DNA from: Chalara sp. BL73
Lineage: Eukaryota; Ascomycota; Leotiomycetes; Helotiales
Assembly: GCA_918026815.1 (NCBI GenBank)
Contig: CAKJVC010000025.1
Span: 1 to 64,000, forward strand
Length of the DNA stretch: 64,000 nucleotides
Reading direction: 5' to 3'
In this document: in pieces, positions 21,021 to 31,862 of the stretch
Layout: every line of letters begins with the position of its first letter
Position numbering within the stretch: the stretch's first letter is position 1
Position numbers and translations under genes: made by a program
Notes under the pieces: model-generated
The model's input: the letters and a program-made list of their open reading frames with translations, nothing else
What the model was told of the DNA's origin: nothing
The model's database searches: none

Positions 21021-22835
21021 GAGAATAACAAGTTCCCCCCAAGGTGATTAATGCAGCGAATAGAACCAGCTCGACATTCAGCATTCGAAGTTACATCAAG
21101 GAGGAAGGTTAGGGTGGTGCGGATATGGTTGAAGGAGACCCAGGTCCGACGCGTCAGTCGCGTCGTGAACGTGCCAAAACAACGAAAGCATTGGAACAAG
21201 AAAGGGTCATGCTCCTTGCGGATGAAGACGAGAGCAATGACAGCGGACCAGAGAAGACAATTCACGTAGCAACGGCCCCTGGCGCACCACGACCGACTCG
21301 AACCGCAATCACGCCTCAACCCAAGGACCAAGCAGCGCCCACGAGAACCCGAACATCTGCAGCGAAGGTTGCAGAACGATTGGCAGCAGCCACTACAACT
21401 GCAAATCGATCAGTGATCGGAAAGACGAGCACAACGGCCAATGGGCAGAGCAAGGCACTGATCGAGTTGATTACCTCCTTACTGAGCGCCATAGAGGAAC
21501 AGAAGCAAGAACAGATGGAGGCAATGGCGGAGCAGAAACGGGCACACGCCAACCAGATCGAGACTCTCTCCGAATTATTCACGAAGCAGATCGAAACACT
21601 GAAGGCAGAGGTGGCTGGATTGATCCAGACCCAGTGGTCCAACATCCAAAATTCGTCGGCACTCAATCTGTCGTATGCAGATGTTGCCCGTACGCCACCG
21701 AGCAGTCAACCAAGCAATGTTCAGACCCTTACCTCGGTGGGTACGATGCCATCAACAATAACAGATACGCTGTACTGCACCATCGATACGTCCAGGATGG
21801 GAGAGGAAGATAAGAGCAAGGTGCACCCAGGATCAATCAGGAAAGCAATCGAGGAAGAGATCCGCACCGCGGATGGACATGCGAATTGGCGATGCGCAGC
21901 AGTATCAAGGATTTCCAGAAATGCCGAACGTGTCAAGGTAGCATGTAGAGACGAAGCTGAGCTTCACAGGGTCAAGGAAGCAGCTCAGAAGACGGCCCCA
22001 CCTAATGCTCGGGTGTTGCGAGACCAGCTCTACCCAGTGAAGGTGGACAACGCAAACCGAACAGCCATTCTCGATCAAGAGGGAAACATTTTACCTGGGG
22101 CCGCCGAGGTCCTGGGAAAGGAGAATGAAGTCAACATAGCCAAGATCGCATGGCTCAGCAGAAAAGATCAGGGGAAAGCGTATGGGTCAATGGTAGTCTA
22201 CGTCACTAAAGGCAGTGAAGCAGCACGACTACTGCGAGAGCAGTACTTCCACGTTGCTGGGGAATCCGCATACACCAGGATCTATGAACATCGAGCGGGC
22301 CCAACGCAATGTTACAACTGTCAAGAAGTCGGTCATAAGGCATATGCTTGCACCAAGGCGCAGGTATGTGCAAAGTGCGCCAAGGAGGGCCACATCCACA
22401 AGGAATGCTCGCAAACGATAGCAAAGTGTGCGTTATGCAAAGGACCGCATGAATCATTTAGCAAGAATTGTCGAGTGCTTCACGGCACCCGGCCTGAGAA
22501 ATAGTTGTGATTTGACCCCATTGAATCGCAAACCTCCCCTTCACCCTTCTTTACCTCACTAACCCCCAAAGCACTCTCGTGCTCACAGCAGGTTCTGCTT
22601 CAGCTGCTGAGGATAGGACGCTGAACACTTTGAGAATCGCCTCCAAGCTACTTGCTACTAATCATTTTACACGAGAACCCGCAGACGACGATGGACCACA
22701 AGTGGAAAAGCACTACTTTGGATGCAGACGTATTGTACGGGCCTTGCGAGACCAAGCCAACTATAGAAGAACTTGAATTGTATATAATCGATCTAGGCCC
22801 TTTTAGGCATATTGCCGGGCGTAATAAAATACTAC
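21021..22835 (+). mobile_element. Non-autonomous LINE with ORF1 only (no ORF2)
   Basis: A 5' leader of about 100 nt is followed by an intact ORF1 (21,125-22,504). A 3' UTR of about 330 bp comes immediately after it, homologous to that of LINE-1 (shared blocks around ACAGCAGGTTCTGCTTCAG, ataggac...tgaacacttt, and the terminal aggccctttt...gccgggcgtaataaa). No endonuclease or reverse transcriptase sequence remains. Fot copy 2 sits in its tail at a TA. Such an element would need ORF2 in trans from a relative such as LINE-1. Confidence 0.8.
21125..22504 (+). CDS. ORF1 protein of the ORF2-less LINE, 459 aa, intact
   Basis: Same architecture as LINE-1 ORF1: basic N-terminus, coiled coil at about 110-170, RRM-like middle and three zinc knuckles (CYNCQEVGHKAYAC, CAKCAKEGHIHKEC, CALCKGPHESFSKNC). 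The sequences are clearly homologous but diverged across the whole length, especially in the first 150 residues, so this is a different subfamily and not a copy of LINE-1 that just lost ORF2. An uninterrupted frame despite the lack of ORF2 suggests the protein has been kept by selection or that the element is young. Stop TAG at 22,502-22,504 leads straight into the 3' UTR. Confidence 0.88.
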   Translation: MVEGDPGPTRQSRRERAKTTKALEQERVMLLADEDESNDSGPEKTIHVATAPGAPRPTRTAITPQPKDQAAPTRTRTSAAKVAERLAAATTTANRSVIGKTSTTANGQSKALIELITSLLSAIEEQKQEQMEAMAEQKRAHANQIETLSELFTKQIETLKAEVAGLIQTQWSNIQNSSALNLSYADVARTPPSSQPSNVQTLTSVGTMPSTITDTLYCTIDTSRMGEEDKSKVHPGSIRKAIEEEIRTADGHANWRCAAVSRISRNAERVKVACRDEAELHRVKEAAQKTAPPNARVLRDQLYPVKVDNANRTAILDQEGNILPGAAEVLGKENEVNIAKIAWLSRKDQGKAYGSMVVYVTKGSEAARLLREQYFHVAGESAYTRIYEHRAGPTQCYNCQEVGHKAYACTKAQVCAKCAKEGHIHKECSQTIAKCALCKGPHESFSKNCRVLHGTRPEK

Positions 22836-22837
22836 TA

Positions 22838-24685
22838 ACGTATTCCACAAGCGAGCGGTCCACCCAAGCGAGCGGTCCACCTTAGCTCTACCTAGCCACT
22901 TTAAATACATATATTTCTACAACGCCTTGAGGAATTTAATTCTAATAAAAATAATTAATCTACAATGTCTTGAGGACCTAGGGAACATGTTGTAATGCGA
23001 TGTCCTGGCTCGCGGCAGCGTCCACATCGCCTTTGACGTCCCACAGTCGCATGTGAACTATTACTACTTTGACGCATATCCTCCAAAATTTGGGTATTAA
23101 TGTCCGATTGATCAATTAAATTTAGGCCGTCTTGAACTGTAAGAGACCCTCGCTGCTGAATTCGCTTTTTTTGGCGATGTTTTCGCTGTGTTACAAGTTC
23201 GTTAGCCTTGTGAAGAGCAGCATTTTCCGCCTGAAGAATCGCGAGCTGATGAGCTATTTTGTGCGCGCCCTTGAGGACCTGATCAACTGCTGTATTGATG
23301 GCTGTAGGAGAGCTGTTTTGATGGCGTGCAATTTTAACTTTAATTAGCTCCGTTTGCGAGGTTAATTCAAGAGAGTTGCTTGGTGTTTTCGGCTCCCAGG
23401 GAACGTCTTCTGCGATAGGGGGTGTTGGAGTCCTGAATTGAATATCAAGTTTTGAAATTACAGCCTCTGGATCGTACGGAACGAGCCCTGCACCTCGAAA
23501 GCCTCCTTGCATATTGCTTTTAGTAAAAGAGGCTTCAAATGCTGCTCGAAATGCTGGTAGGAACTCAAGTTTAGTAATGTGGTTAATGCCGCTCCGGATC
23601 AAGTCCTCAATCTGGCCGCCGTACGCCTTTTTAAGAGGCGCAAAGCAGCCTACATCAAGTGGCTGAAGGAAATGAGACGCATGTGGAGGCATACAGAGTG
23701 TAATAATATTGTTTTCTTTGCAGAAATCCTGGAATTGAAGCGAGTGGTGGCTCTCGTGGCCATCAATGACAAGGAGACGATATGTGCCCTTTGTACGCCT
23801 CTTTGTGTGCTTCTCAAAGTGCTGAAGCCATTCAAAACCAAGCTCATTTGTCGTCCAGCCGTTTTCGCTTACACTGAGAACCCAATCACCTGGTATTTCT
23901 TCGCTGTACCATGCTGAGAGATGGTATTGTCCAGCGAAGATTACGAAAGGGGGAATGGCCCAGCCTTGCGCGTTGATTCCCTGGATCACTGTAACCCATT
24001 CGCGATTTCCTGGCTGTACCATTTTAGGTCGATAGCGTCGCTCTGAGGCCGTAATAACCTTTGCCGTGGAAGCGATGCCCATCATAAAGCCTGTTTCGTC
24101 GAAATTAAAGATGTCGTCTTCGTGGATACCGTACTTAGCGATAGTATTCTGTACGAGTCTAAACCACTTCCGGATAACCTTTGGATCTTCGTTCTTGGCT
24201 CTCTGGTAGTCGTACTTGCGATTGAATCGTGTTTTAAGCTCTGGAGAGCGCTTGACAAAGTTCCCTGCCCAATTCTTGCCAACCTTGCCTCCACTGCGAG
24301 CCCGGAGAAGGTTATTGGCCATATTTTCCACGGCACTTAATCGGGGCGAAAACCCTCGTGAATCTAGGTCTAGGATATGTTGAATAATAACTGATTCTTC
24401 TAGCTCTGTAAGCTTTCTCGAATTGGGCGTGCAATCGCGTCGCGGACGGATTCCGGCGCGTCGTCGTCGGAGCGTCGTTCGCACCGCGTCGTACGTCTTT
24501 ATTGCGCTTCGTCCGCTTTGAAATTGGCCGTGATTGATAGCATTTATAGCAAGAGATATTTTACCCTCTTTATGAGGTAATTGAAGAGAAGATGGTTGTT
24601 GCATTGTATATTAAAGATTATAGGTCGCGCTTTTTGGTTGGGGTGGACCGCTCGCTTGGGTGGACCGCTCGCTTGTGGAATACGT
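22838..24685 (-). mobile_element. Fot1/pogo-family DNA transposon, copy 2 (reverse)
   Basis: 1848-bp element with TA duplications at 22,836-22,837 and 24,686-24,687. Two 17-bp terminal units are present at each end. It is inserted in the tandem tail of the ORF1-only LINE. Its transposase is identical in protein sequence to copy 1, so the two separated recently. Confidence 0.95.
22955..24604 (-). CDS. Fot1/pogo-type DDE transposase, 549 aa, intact
   Basis: Residue-for-residue the same as the copy 1 protein: psq HTH, CENP-B-type HTH, DD35D core (D169, D281, D317), coiled-coil-like stretch and the CCHC knuckle at 527-540. No frame damage. Two identical intact copies in opposite orientation 15 kb apart suggest current or very recent activity, and could also mediate inversion of the 8.0-22.8 kb interval. 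Confidence 0.95.
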   Translation of the reverse strand: MQQPSSLQLPHKEGKISLAINAINHGQFQSGRSAIKTYDAVRTTLRRRRAGIRPRRDCTPNSRKLTELEESVIIQHILDLDSRGFSPRLSAVENMANNLLRARSGGKVGKNWAGNFVKRSPELKTRFNRKYDYQRAKNEDPKVIRKWFRLVQNTIAKYGIHEDDIFNFDETGFMMGIASTAKVITASERRYRPKMVQPGNREWVTVIQGINAQGWAIPPFVIFAGQYHLSAWYSEEIPGDWVLSVSENGWTTNELGFEWLQHFEKHTKRRTKGTYRLLVIDGHESHHSLQFQDFCKENNIITLCMPPHASHFLQPLDVGCFAPLKKAYGGQIEDLIRSGINHITKLEFLPAFRAAFEASFTKSNMQGGFRGAGLVPYDPEAVISKLDIQFRTPTPPIAEDVPWEPKTPSNSLELTSQTELIKVKIARHQNSSPTAINTAVDQVLKGAHKIAHQLAILQAENAALHKANELVTQRKHRQKKRIQQRGSLTVQDGLNLIDQSDINTQILEDMRQSSNSSHATVGRQRRCGRCREPGHRITTCSLGPQDIVD

Positions 24686-24835
24686 TATAAGCTTTTAGTA
24701 ATCCTGTTCAGGAGAATTGGGAAGCCGTTTTGGCCTTCAGCTTAGATCGACAAACTGAAAACCAAAATCGAGCATTGGGTCTCTTTTAATATGGCACCAC
24801 TTTCGGCGCCTGAGCGCTTATGCCACTAAAGATAG

Positions 24836-25372
24836 ACGCCTGTCAAGGTGGGCGATTCTCGCTTACGAAAGATTCACAGGCTACGAAGCTCTGGCCCAAA
24901 AGTATTGATACTGCGCTAGCAAGGGGAGGGAGAAAGTGACAGGGGGTGGTGCCGGCGGAGCAACGGTCTCATAGCCTAGACTCCTTTACTTTAGTGATCA
25001 TTACAGGGCTTACTCGCTAAATTATAGCGTGTAACCGCTAAGTTATCTGCCCGTAAGATTTCCACCATTCTTACTTATAGGCTTCTCGTGGTTGCCCGGC
25101 TAGCCTACCTTCTAAGCTACTTTTGGCTTGCCCCTGCTAGCGCGTATCAATACTTTTGGGCCAGAGCTTCGTACTTGCGGCTCGACTAACGTACCCCTGC
25201 TGGACTGCTCAGCATTAAAGGCTAATAGCTTCATCTTTTATTTTCTTTTAATGAATTCTACCTTGAACTAGTGTTGTATTGGCTTTACGCGGTAATAACT
25301 TTAGAGGAAATCCCCCACGATCTATCCTTTATCCCAGGAACCTTAAATTTCCCTGGAGCTCAATAACTAACT
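24836..25372 (+). repeat. Dispersed repeat, copy B, split by a miniature element
   Basis: Matches copy A (4057-4275) on both sides of an insertion at 24,884-25,171. Shared landmarks are cgcttac-aaagattcacaggct on the left, and gctcgacta-cgtacc, ttttaatgaattctac and gatctatcctt on the right. Confidence 0.75.
24884..25171. mobile_element. Tc1/mariner-like MITE, 288 bp, TA duplication
   Basis: Terminal inverted repeats start CGAAGCTCTGGCCCAAAAGT and continue with attgatac. They pair over about 40 bp with a single gap and are flanked by TA at 24,882-24,883 and 25,172-25,173. Copy A of the host repeat shows the matching empty site. No coding capacity; it must have moved with a transposase made elsewhere. 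Confidence 0.88.
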
Positions 25373-25692
25373 CAGTGTAGCCAGTAGTGTGTACGCCGTA
25401 ATTACTGCAGTAATTTGATGTAATTAATTAAACTATTTCAAATATAATCATTATAAAATTTAAACTTGTATCTATTTTTACGATCCGGCAATTAAATAAC
25501 AGCTGCGTTGAAAAACTAATAGTAATCAATTGAAAATAGTCAAAATACCTAAAAAACCAATCGTTCTCACCAAAGCGATCACCATTTGACCTCAGACTCC
25601 GGAGCCCCCTTAGTACCTTGTGGCCACTTCAACTTTTCGCAACCCCGCATAATCACTCAAACCACGCAAACCACTCAAACTTTGCACATTGC

Positions 25693-26133
25693 ATGATAGT
25701 TCCTACGATGCCTGTTCCTACAATTGATATAGACTTTTATCAAGATGATATTGAATATTGGTTTATTATCAACAATCGTACGAGAGAAGAAATTGTGAAG
25801 GAATTATCAAGAATTCTTGGTCAACCTGTATCTGGTCGTACGGTTGGCCGTCGATTGAAATCTTGGGGAATTAGCAAAAGAAACATTATTCAAGAATCTG
25901 CTTGGTTAAAAATTCAAATTGCTACTTTATTTCAAAAGTCTTATTCAGATAATCGGATCGTACGATACCTAGCAAAACAAAACGTAAAGCTTTCTACACG
26001 TCAAGTTGCGCGAATTCGCAAATCACTTGGATGTACAATTCGTATGTCTATTCAACAAAGAAATGAAGCAGATACACATTTGCAAGAGATCGTACGAACT
26101 GCTTTCGCTTCTGGGCAAATTCATGGTTACGGA
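25693..26133 (+). pseudogene. Helix-turn-helix protein, split by a hAT element
   Basis: An ATG frame (MIVPTMPVPTIDIDFYQDDI) encodes two tandem HTH-like units: RTREEIVKELSRILGQPVSG with RTVGRRLKSWGI, and KSYSDNRIVRYLAKQNVKLS with TRQVARIRKSLG. This layout is typical of the N-terminal part of fungal integrase- or transposase-like proteins whose catalytic domain follows. At GYG (26,133) the frame enters the terminus of the element at 26,134-28,023. After it only LKRRRAQLAL and a stop fit the frame, so the catalytic part is missing. The exact family is uncertain. Confidence 0.5.
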
Positions 26134-28023
26134 CAGGGCCTGAAATAGGTGGGTCAAAAACAGGTGACCTGACCCATATTACCTGACCTTTCAGGTCCGG
26201 GTCACTACCTCACAAATCCGGGTCGGGTCTGGGTCAGGGTCCCGAAAACTCGGGTCAACCCGGATTATGGTAGGGATATATGGGATATACAGCTTCTTAT
26301 TGGCTGGATCGAGGTTCGGGTGATATTTATTGGCCAAAATCCGGAAATTATATTATTATTATTATTATTATTCCTTTTAACGTGCTGTATCAGTCGGGGA
26401 CTATGTAACACGGCCAGGGCACTCGGGCCTAGCAATTCGGTTGGGTGATTGACAATATATACTAAGTCTCGAGAGTAAAAAGGAAAAAGCAGGAGCACAA
26501 GTACCCTACAAGGACTGTACTAGCCAATATTAATAGACCAGTAGCCTTAACATACTCCTTCCAAAAACCTCTCATATATTCCAGTGAGTGTTGGGGATCG
26601 AGTCCCAATAAAAAAGAGTCCTTCCTTCACGTCCCGTCGATTCTTTCGTTCCCTACACGTCTTTCTCCATTACAGCCTTCGCCTTGTCGACTTTTCTCCG
26701 CGATCCTTCCTCCGGCCATGGGTATGTATCTATCGAAGGTACGAGCCGCCCAAATGCTTGTGTTGTAATCTTGTTGTACGTGTAACTTTCGACCGTTCTT
26801 CCGGTTCACTTCCTCAGCCTTTCCACGTTGTGTGTTCCGAAACTCGTATAGTAAACAGGTGCAAATAGTTGAAAGCTGGTTCGAGAGTAGCTAAAGTCGT
26901 GTTTCAACTCGTTTTTCAGTGTTGTAGAGGGTTTGTTGTTGAATCGAAGTGATACCTCTCATAGAAGAACCTCTGGCCTTGGCGTGAAAACTCTGCTCCT
27001 CCCTTCACTTTGGCCCCAGAAATCCTCCCACATCACTGTTTGGGCTGAATCTCGGCTCTGGAATCGTTATTAAACTGCCTCAGGAGAGTAATATTGATTC
27101 CAGGTTCGTAGAGGGCACCGCATACAGGTGTTCAGCCATCGCCCTCCTCCGGAAATTATAGATCGCAGGTCTCAACGCTCTGACCATCCACTTTTTCACT
27201 GTCTTTTCAAGGAATTAGAACATGACCCTCGATACTATTCATACTCTAATTATGTCGGGTCTTGAGGACCCCGATGCTATTTCGACTGTTGAAACTCATT
27301 CAATTCCGCCTTCTGCAACTGGTAGCTATGTGACTGTTGATGTTGCTGGCGCTAGTACCTCTCCGCCTTGTAAAAAGGCGCGAAAGAATACTGGAAAGCG
27401 GAATATCAAACAGGTTCCCCTAGGCTTCGCTGCGGTATTTAAAAGAGAATGATACACGCTGGTTTTCTACGTATATGATGATCTCCCGAGCTATCAAGTT
27501 CGTCGATATCGAGGAGAGGCAAAGGATGGGGAGACATTAGGAGACTTCAAAATGTCGTCCGACGATTGGAACTATTGCATAGAAGTGCTTGCTTTTATGA
27601 AGCCATTTTATAATCTAGTCCAGCGACTAGATATATCGAGAGTTCTTAGATTCCCCGGTTTGTATTCTAGCAGTGGTCTTAGTCCCATGGTACAAGTGGG
27701 AGTATTTTGAGCAGAAGTGGACTCGATCCAAAGTCAAATCTGCGTACTTCGAGACTCACTATTCGAGCACGCCAGGCTCTTTAGATGGATCGGAGGCTTC
27801 TGCGGTCTTGTTTAATACATTTTATTTGATCATGCCGCTGAATTGAGGCCCAAAATCTATCCTTAGTAATTTTCGACCCTATGTTTAGCTCTAATATATG
27901 ACCCGGTTTTGACCCGGGTCATGATATTAAACACCAGGTCAGGTCAAGGTCATACTCTTCAAAACCCGGGTCGGGTCTGGGTCAACCCCTTCACCTGACC
28001 TGACCCACCTATTTTAGGCCCTG
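26134..28023. mobile_element. Decayed hAT-like element with CAGGGCCT termini
   Basis: Inverted termini begin CAGGGCCTGAAATAGGTGGG on the left and CAGGGCCTAAAATAGGTGGG on the right, followed on both sides by many GGGTC/GACCC blocks (subterminal repeats). CAGGG ends are typical of hAT elements. No clean 8-bp duplication is seen. The interior (27,222-27,840) keeps broken pieces of a hAT transposase. Confidence 0.7.
27222..27840 (+). pseudogene. hAT transposase remnants
   Basis: An ATG frame 27,222-27,452 (MTLDTIHTLIMSGLEDPDAI, basic end PCKKARKNTGKRN) is followed in other frames by DDWNYCIEVLAFMKPFYNLV, which resembles the W-x3-E-x4-L-x-PF helix of hAT transposases, and by VPWYKWEYFEQKW. Stops and frame changes separate the pieces and most of the catalytic core is gone. 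Confidence 0.5.
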
Positions 28024-28707
28024 ATCTGAAGCGTCGTCGAGCTCAATTGGCTCTGTAGAAAGCATAATAAAAGCAAAGCGGTTAAGAAGTGTTGACTGTT
28101 TTAAAGGTTTTCATCGCGACCTTAAGTATACAGAATTGTAGTCTTCCATCATACAAGACAGGATTGATGATCGGTACTTCGAAGGACCTTCGTATCCAGC
28201 GAAATGAGGTTCTCAACAAGTACTTTCTATGTACTTGGCATCTTGTCTTAATTTCCGCGACCCGACAATTTTTTGAGTGGATGCTGACGGAAGAAATCCC
28301 CGAGACCCGACCAATCAAGGGTCCTAGCTGTCCCCTATATACCCTGCCCAACCCATCCTTGCCTCCCCTCATTACTAGGAAGGCAACGCCGGGATATTTC
28401 ATTAGGGTTAGGAAGGCAAGTTCCCCAGGATTGGGCTTACAGGGTTAGGAAGGAGCGCCAAGACTGGGGTTGGGCAGAGGAGGGGATGGGCAAACGCAAA
28501 CACTGCTCGAAATTTACTTGCTTCCTATTCTCATGCCCACAGATTCGTGACAGAAAGGGGATGGATGTCAATAAGATACCCAGCACATCAGACAGTTTGT
28601 ATCATGCTGTAATTGTATTACCGCTTCCTTCCTTGGTCACTCCTTCTATTGATCGTCTAATTGAGAACACACAATAAGTTCCTATGAACCTATTGCATAA
28701 GAAGATA

Positions 28708-28875
28708 CAGTAGAACCTCGCTATAAGAATACCATCGGGACCCCGAAATAAGAATATAGCCAGGTATTCTTATATAGAGGTAAGTTTTGGCCTGTTTAAA
28801 AAAAGGGGACCCAAGAGCGTATTCTTATTAGTCAGGTATTCTTATGTAGAGTATTCTTATATAGAGGTTCTGCTG
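28708..28875. mobile_element. Pogo-like MITE, 168 bp, TA duplication
   Basis: Termini CAGTAGAACCTCGCTATAAG (left) and, reversed, CAGCAGAACCTCTATATAAG (right) are flanked by TA (28,706-28,707, 28,876-28,877). The interior repeats gtattcttat blocks several times. No coding capacity. Similar ...ACCTCG-TATAA termini are common in Tigger/pogo elements. Confidence 0.85.
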
Positions 28876-28943
28876 TAGTATTCAAAGGTCGATCTCATAT
28901 GTCTCGAGACTTGATATTACTAAATACTACGATACTAACTCGT

Positions 28944-30276
28944 TCACTGATGCAAGGCACTCCTATTAACCTGGATAGAACCTTCAAAAGTCTCGCCTGT
29001 CCAACTGAGTATTCCGGAGGCATTTCTCCACGCTTGCCCCGGCGCGCCGGATTGCGTTGGCAACTCCTGCAACTCCACATCAAATGACTGCTGTATATGG
29101 ATATGGCTATCTGTCACTGTGCTTGATGTAACAGAGCGATCCCCGTTTATTTTTGACTCATCCTCATTCAGCCTCGTCTGAGAGATGTCACCTGTTTGCG
29201 GTGTGAAGTGTGAGAAGATGTAAGGTAGGAAGCGTGTCACAAGAGGTCGGAGTGCTGAGAGAGAGGTGCAGATTATTGCGGTTCCAACTTCGATAACGCT
29301 CCAGTTAAGTGAACTAATTATCTGATCTGTGAGGCTATATTAGCATTCTAGAGAGATGGAAGGCATGCAAAGAATCCGCAGCACAATTTCTAGGCTACAT
29401 ACAAGAGACATCGACACCAGTCAGATGGTGCAACTGAGTGAGCCTTAATATACTGGCCACGCAAGCACTGAGGCTCAATCATTAGCTCAAGGAGGAATCA
29501 TCAGATAAGGATAGATATACAAAATTCCCATGCTGAATAATAGACATACAACGACTCGTTGAGCTTTCGGCATTGTCAAGTTCCAAATCGTTGGTAGCGG
29601 CAGGAAACAAAGTAACATATCAGTGGCAATGCCAAATCCCGCAGAAATATAGAAGTAGTCCACGATGTGAATGCAACGGGCGTTCGTGACCGTGTAATCC
29701 CAAGCAGCTTGTACGGGAACACAAGTGAAAATAATGGCGAAGATGGAACTGATCCAGAAAGCCATCACAACAACCCCAGTGGCGTAGACTGTGTATCTGA
29801 GGATGCTGCTATTCGGGAAGATTCGGATGTAGGTGGCCATGATAGAGAGCTTAGTGGAGGTTATGGCTGTGGAATATGCAAGATAGCATCCATATAAGGC
29901 TTTTATAATGCGACCCACATCATAGGGGAGCTCTATGAGCTTGGGGTTGAGGTTCCATATGTGTTTTCCGAGTCCAAAGCTCTCCCCAATTAGGCAAGAA
30001 ATAGAGAGGAGGAGAGCAAATATCAGAGCTAAGACCATAAATACTGCGAAGAGTCAGTTATTCTGTAGGTGTCAAGTTTCCCAGATGCTTACAGTCATCT
30101 AGTCCTGCAGCACGAAGCATGTGACACCGAACAATGAATCGCAAACCAGTCGTCAAAATTATCGTTACCATGAAGACGATGTTGACATTGACAAGGGACT
30201 GTTGGAGCGAGCTGTAATCTGTTTTCTCTCCGAGAAGATATGGAAGTAGCGAGGGAGGAATCGCAACTCCAAGCAT
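28944..30276 (-). CDS. Pth11-like rhodopsin-domain membrane receptor, 384 aa
   Basis: Seven-helix plasma-membrane protein of the fungal rhodopsin-domain family; members such as Pth11 sense surface cues. Exons complement(30093..30276), (29521..30043), (29403..29467) and (28944..29326) join in frame, total 385 codons. Introns of 49, 53 and 76 nt all have GT...AG. Visible: helix 2 (VNIVFMVTIILTTGLRFIVR) with the RF-R motif, GLGKHIW, the long third helix with TKLSIMATYIRIF, CVPVQAAWD, FYISAGFGIATDMLLCFLPL (the DxxLxxLP motif), MPKAQRVVVCLLFSMG, a short exon with ACVASILRL, then WSVIEVGTAIICTSLSALRP and a Ser/Thr-rich cytosolic tail. The N-terminus before helix 1 is short; the ATG at 30,276 is the first in frame. 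Confidence 0.85.
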
Positions 30277-30299
30277 TTTCAAGTACTAAGGGAAGGATG

Positions 30300-31140
30300 T
30301 GCGGAAGAGATTTGCAGATATTAAAAGGATATTCAGCATATGATAAGAATAATGCTACATATAAGTTCGTTGTCGGGGACACTATAAGCAGTGGACAAAT
30401 ATTTCTGTACGTCTCGACGTATAATATAAACACGATAAAGGAATGCAACGCTCAGCAGCGAACAAGAGTTTACCAAATCTGGTCTCGGCGGGGCAGCTAA
30501 AACGACTCAGCTTGGCTGTGATGAAGATGCGTGAAACAGAGGAACTGCATGCTGCAGGCAACAAGGTGGACACCCGGACTCTGCAATTAATTGTGTGACG
30601 GGGGATGTGTAGAACATCAATCAATAGGTTTCCAAATACCCTTGAGTAAATCGGGAGAATAAGGCTTTTTACTAGGTGTTGGTAAGATCGTGCTATGCAC
30701 AGACGTGGCGCTGTCAGGAACGGCAGTCAGTAAGGGGGCGGGGCCATGTGTTCGTTGTGATCGTTGAACGAGAGCGTCAGCTTAACGACGGGAGTTGGAT
30801 CCGGCCCGTGCTAGCGGGACAGCGCCGAATGGGTCTTCCCGACTTCGAATAGAGTTCGTGGCTGAAGGACGTGCGTTGTGGGGATAGCACAGGCTACAAT
30901 TACCAGTGGCGAACACCCGCCAAGACACTTTACGTGAGGGTATCAAGCCCGTCCCGTCCCTATTCGAAAAAGGATCGCAACTCCTCTTGTCTCAGAGCAA
31001 GCTTTTTCTCATTTAATTCTATCAAGACGTTAGCGCCTGGCAATTGCCGCCTGACCGAAGTCAATGACTGGGGATCCAACTCTCCCCCTGTGCCACGGAC
31101 CCAGTGGCACTCTCAAAGGATCCCACAAACTGATCCGTCC
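30300..31140. other. No gene seen; may hold the 3' end of a copia element
   Basis: No convincing frame. Because the copia fragment just downstream is on the reverse strand, its polypurine tract and 3' LTR should lie in about 30,650-31,135; purine runs such as cacagggggagag are present there on the reverse strand, but I could not define LTR ends. Confidence 0.3.
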
Positions 31141-31270
31141 TTACAGTTTTTCATCTCCCCCTGACAGAACATTCAGACGATCCACCAAATTCTCGTGTGT
31201 GGGTCTTGGTAAAGCTTTGGTAAACACATCAGCTAAGTTATCCTTTGTATCGTTGAGCTTTGAGTTTGAA
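31141..31270 (-). pseudogene. Copia polyprotein, C-terminal fragment
   Basis: The reverse strand reads [20 protein letters not shown] then VDRLNVLSGGDEKL and a stop. The block DN-AD-FTK-L is the conserved end of the copia RNase H domain, directly before the polypurine tract. Nothing recognisable remains upstream of about 31,270. Confidence 0.75.
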
Positions 31271-31759
31271 GAATTTCTTAATGGTCCAGTCGAATACGTT
31301 GTCATATTGAAAACCCTTGCCCACGAAGAGGTCGTGGAGAAGATTGCGAAGATAGGAGTAATCAGGCCGGCTGTCAAACTTACCGCTGGCATCCTATACC
31401 CAAAAGCTCCATACGCCAGATAGGACAAGTAGTCTGTAGTCACTTACTGGTACTTGGTACGATTCTCTGAGATGGGGGAGTTTCCATTCATGCATTCCTC
31501 CGTGCTTAAAAGTCATGATTTAATGATTTGGAGAAGTGGGCAATGATGGTGAGAGGAAACAGTAAATCGGGATAACAACAACGTAACCCGCATGCTGCCA
31601 GGGTTGATTGGCAGTCGTTTGCTCCATCCAATACACAGCAGGAGCAAGAGGTAGTTAGATCCGGTTACACTTAGTCATGCGGCAACGAATTACTTGTTTG
31701 TATACAGCTATCCAGGATCGTTATTGGCTCATCTGGTTGTAAAGCACAATACAACAATT

Positions 31760-31862
31760 GAATTCACAGCATCCTTAAACTGGATGGTGATAACTTTTTT
31801 GTGATTTGGGACAAGGGCCTTCAACCTCCTGAATGGAACCTAGAATCAATGAACTGTTTACC
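31760..31862 (+). pseudogene. Possible copia Gag N-terminal scrap
   Basis: A forward frame reads HSILKLDGDNFFVIWDKGL, which has the LDG-NF--W pattern at the start of copia Gag. It is only about 30 codons, without ATG context. The rest of 31,271-32,285 shows nothing I can support. Confidence 0.25.

Noticed and set aside
22955..24604. Forward-strand frames of 60-112 aa inside the Fot copies
   Set aside because: They recur identically in all three copies only because they are shadows of the transposase gene.
26350..26373. ATT microsatellite as a CRISPR-like or regulatory repeat
   Set aside because: Simple trinucleotide repeat with no spacers, in a eukaryotic transposon interior.
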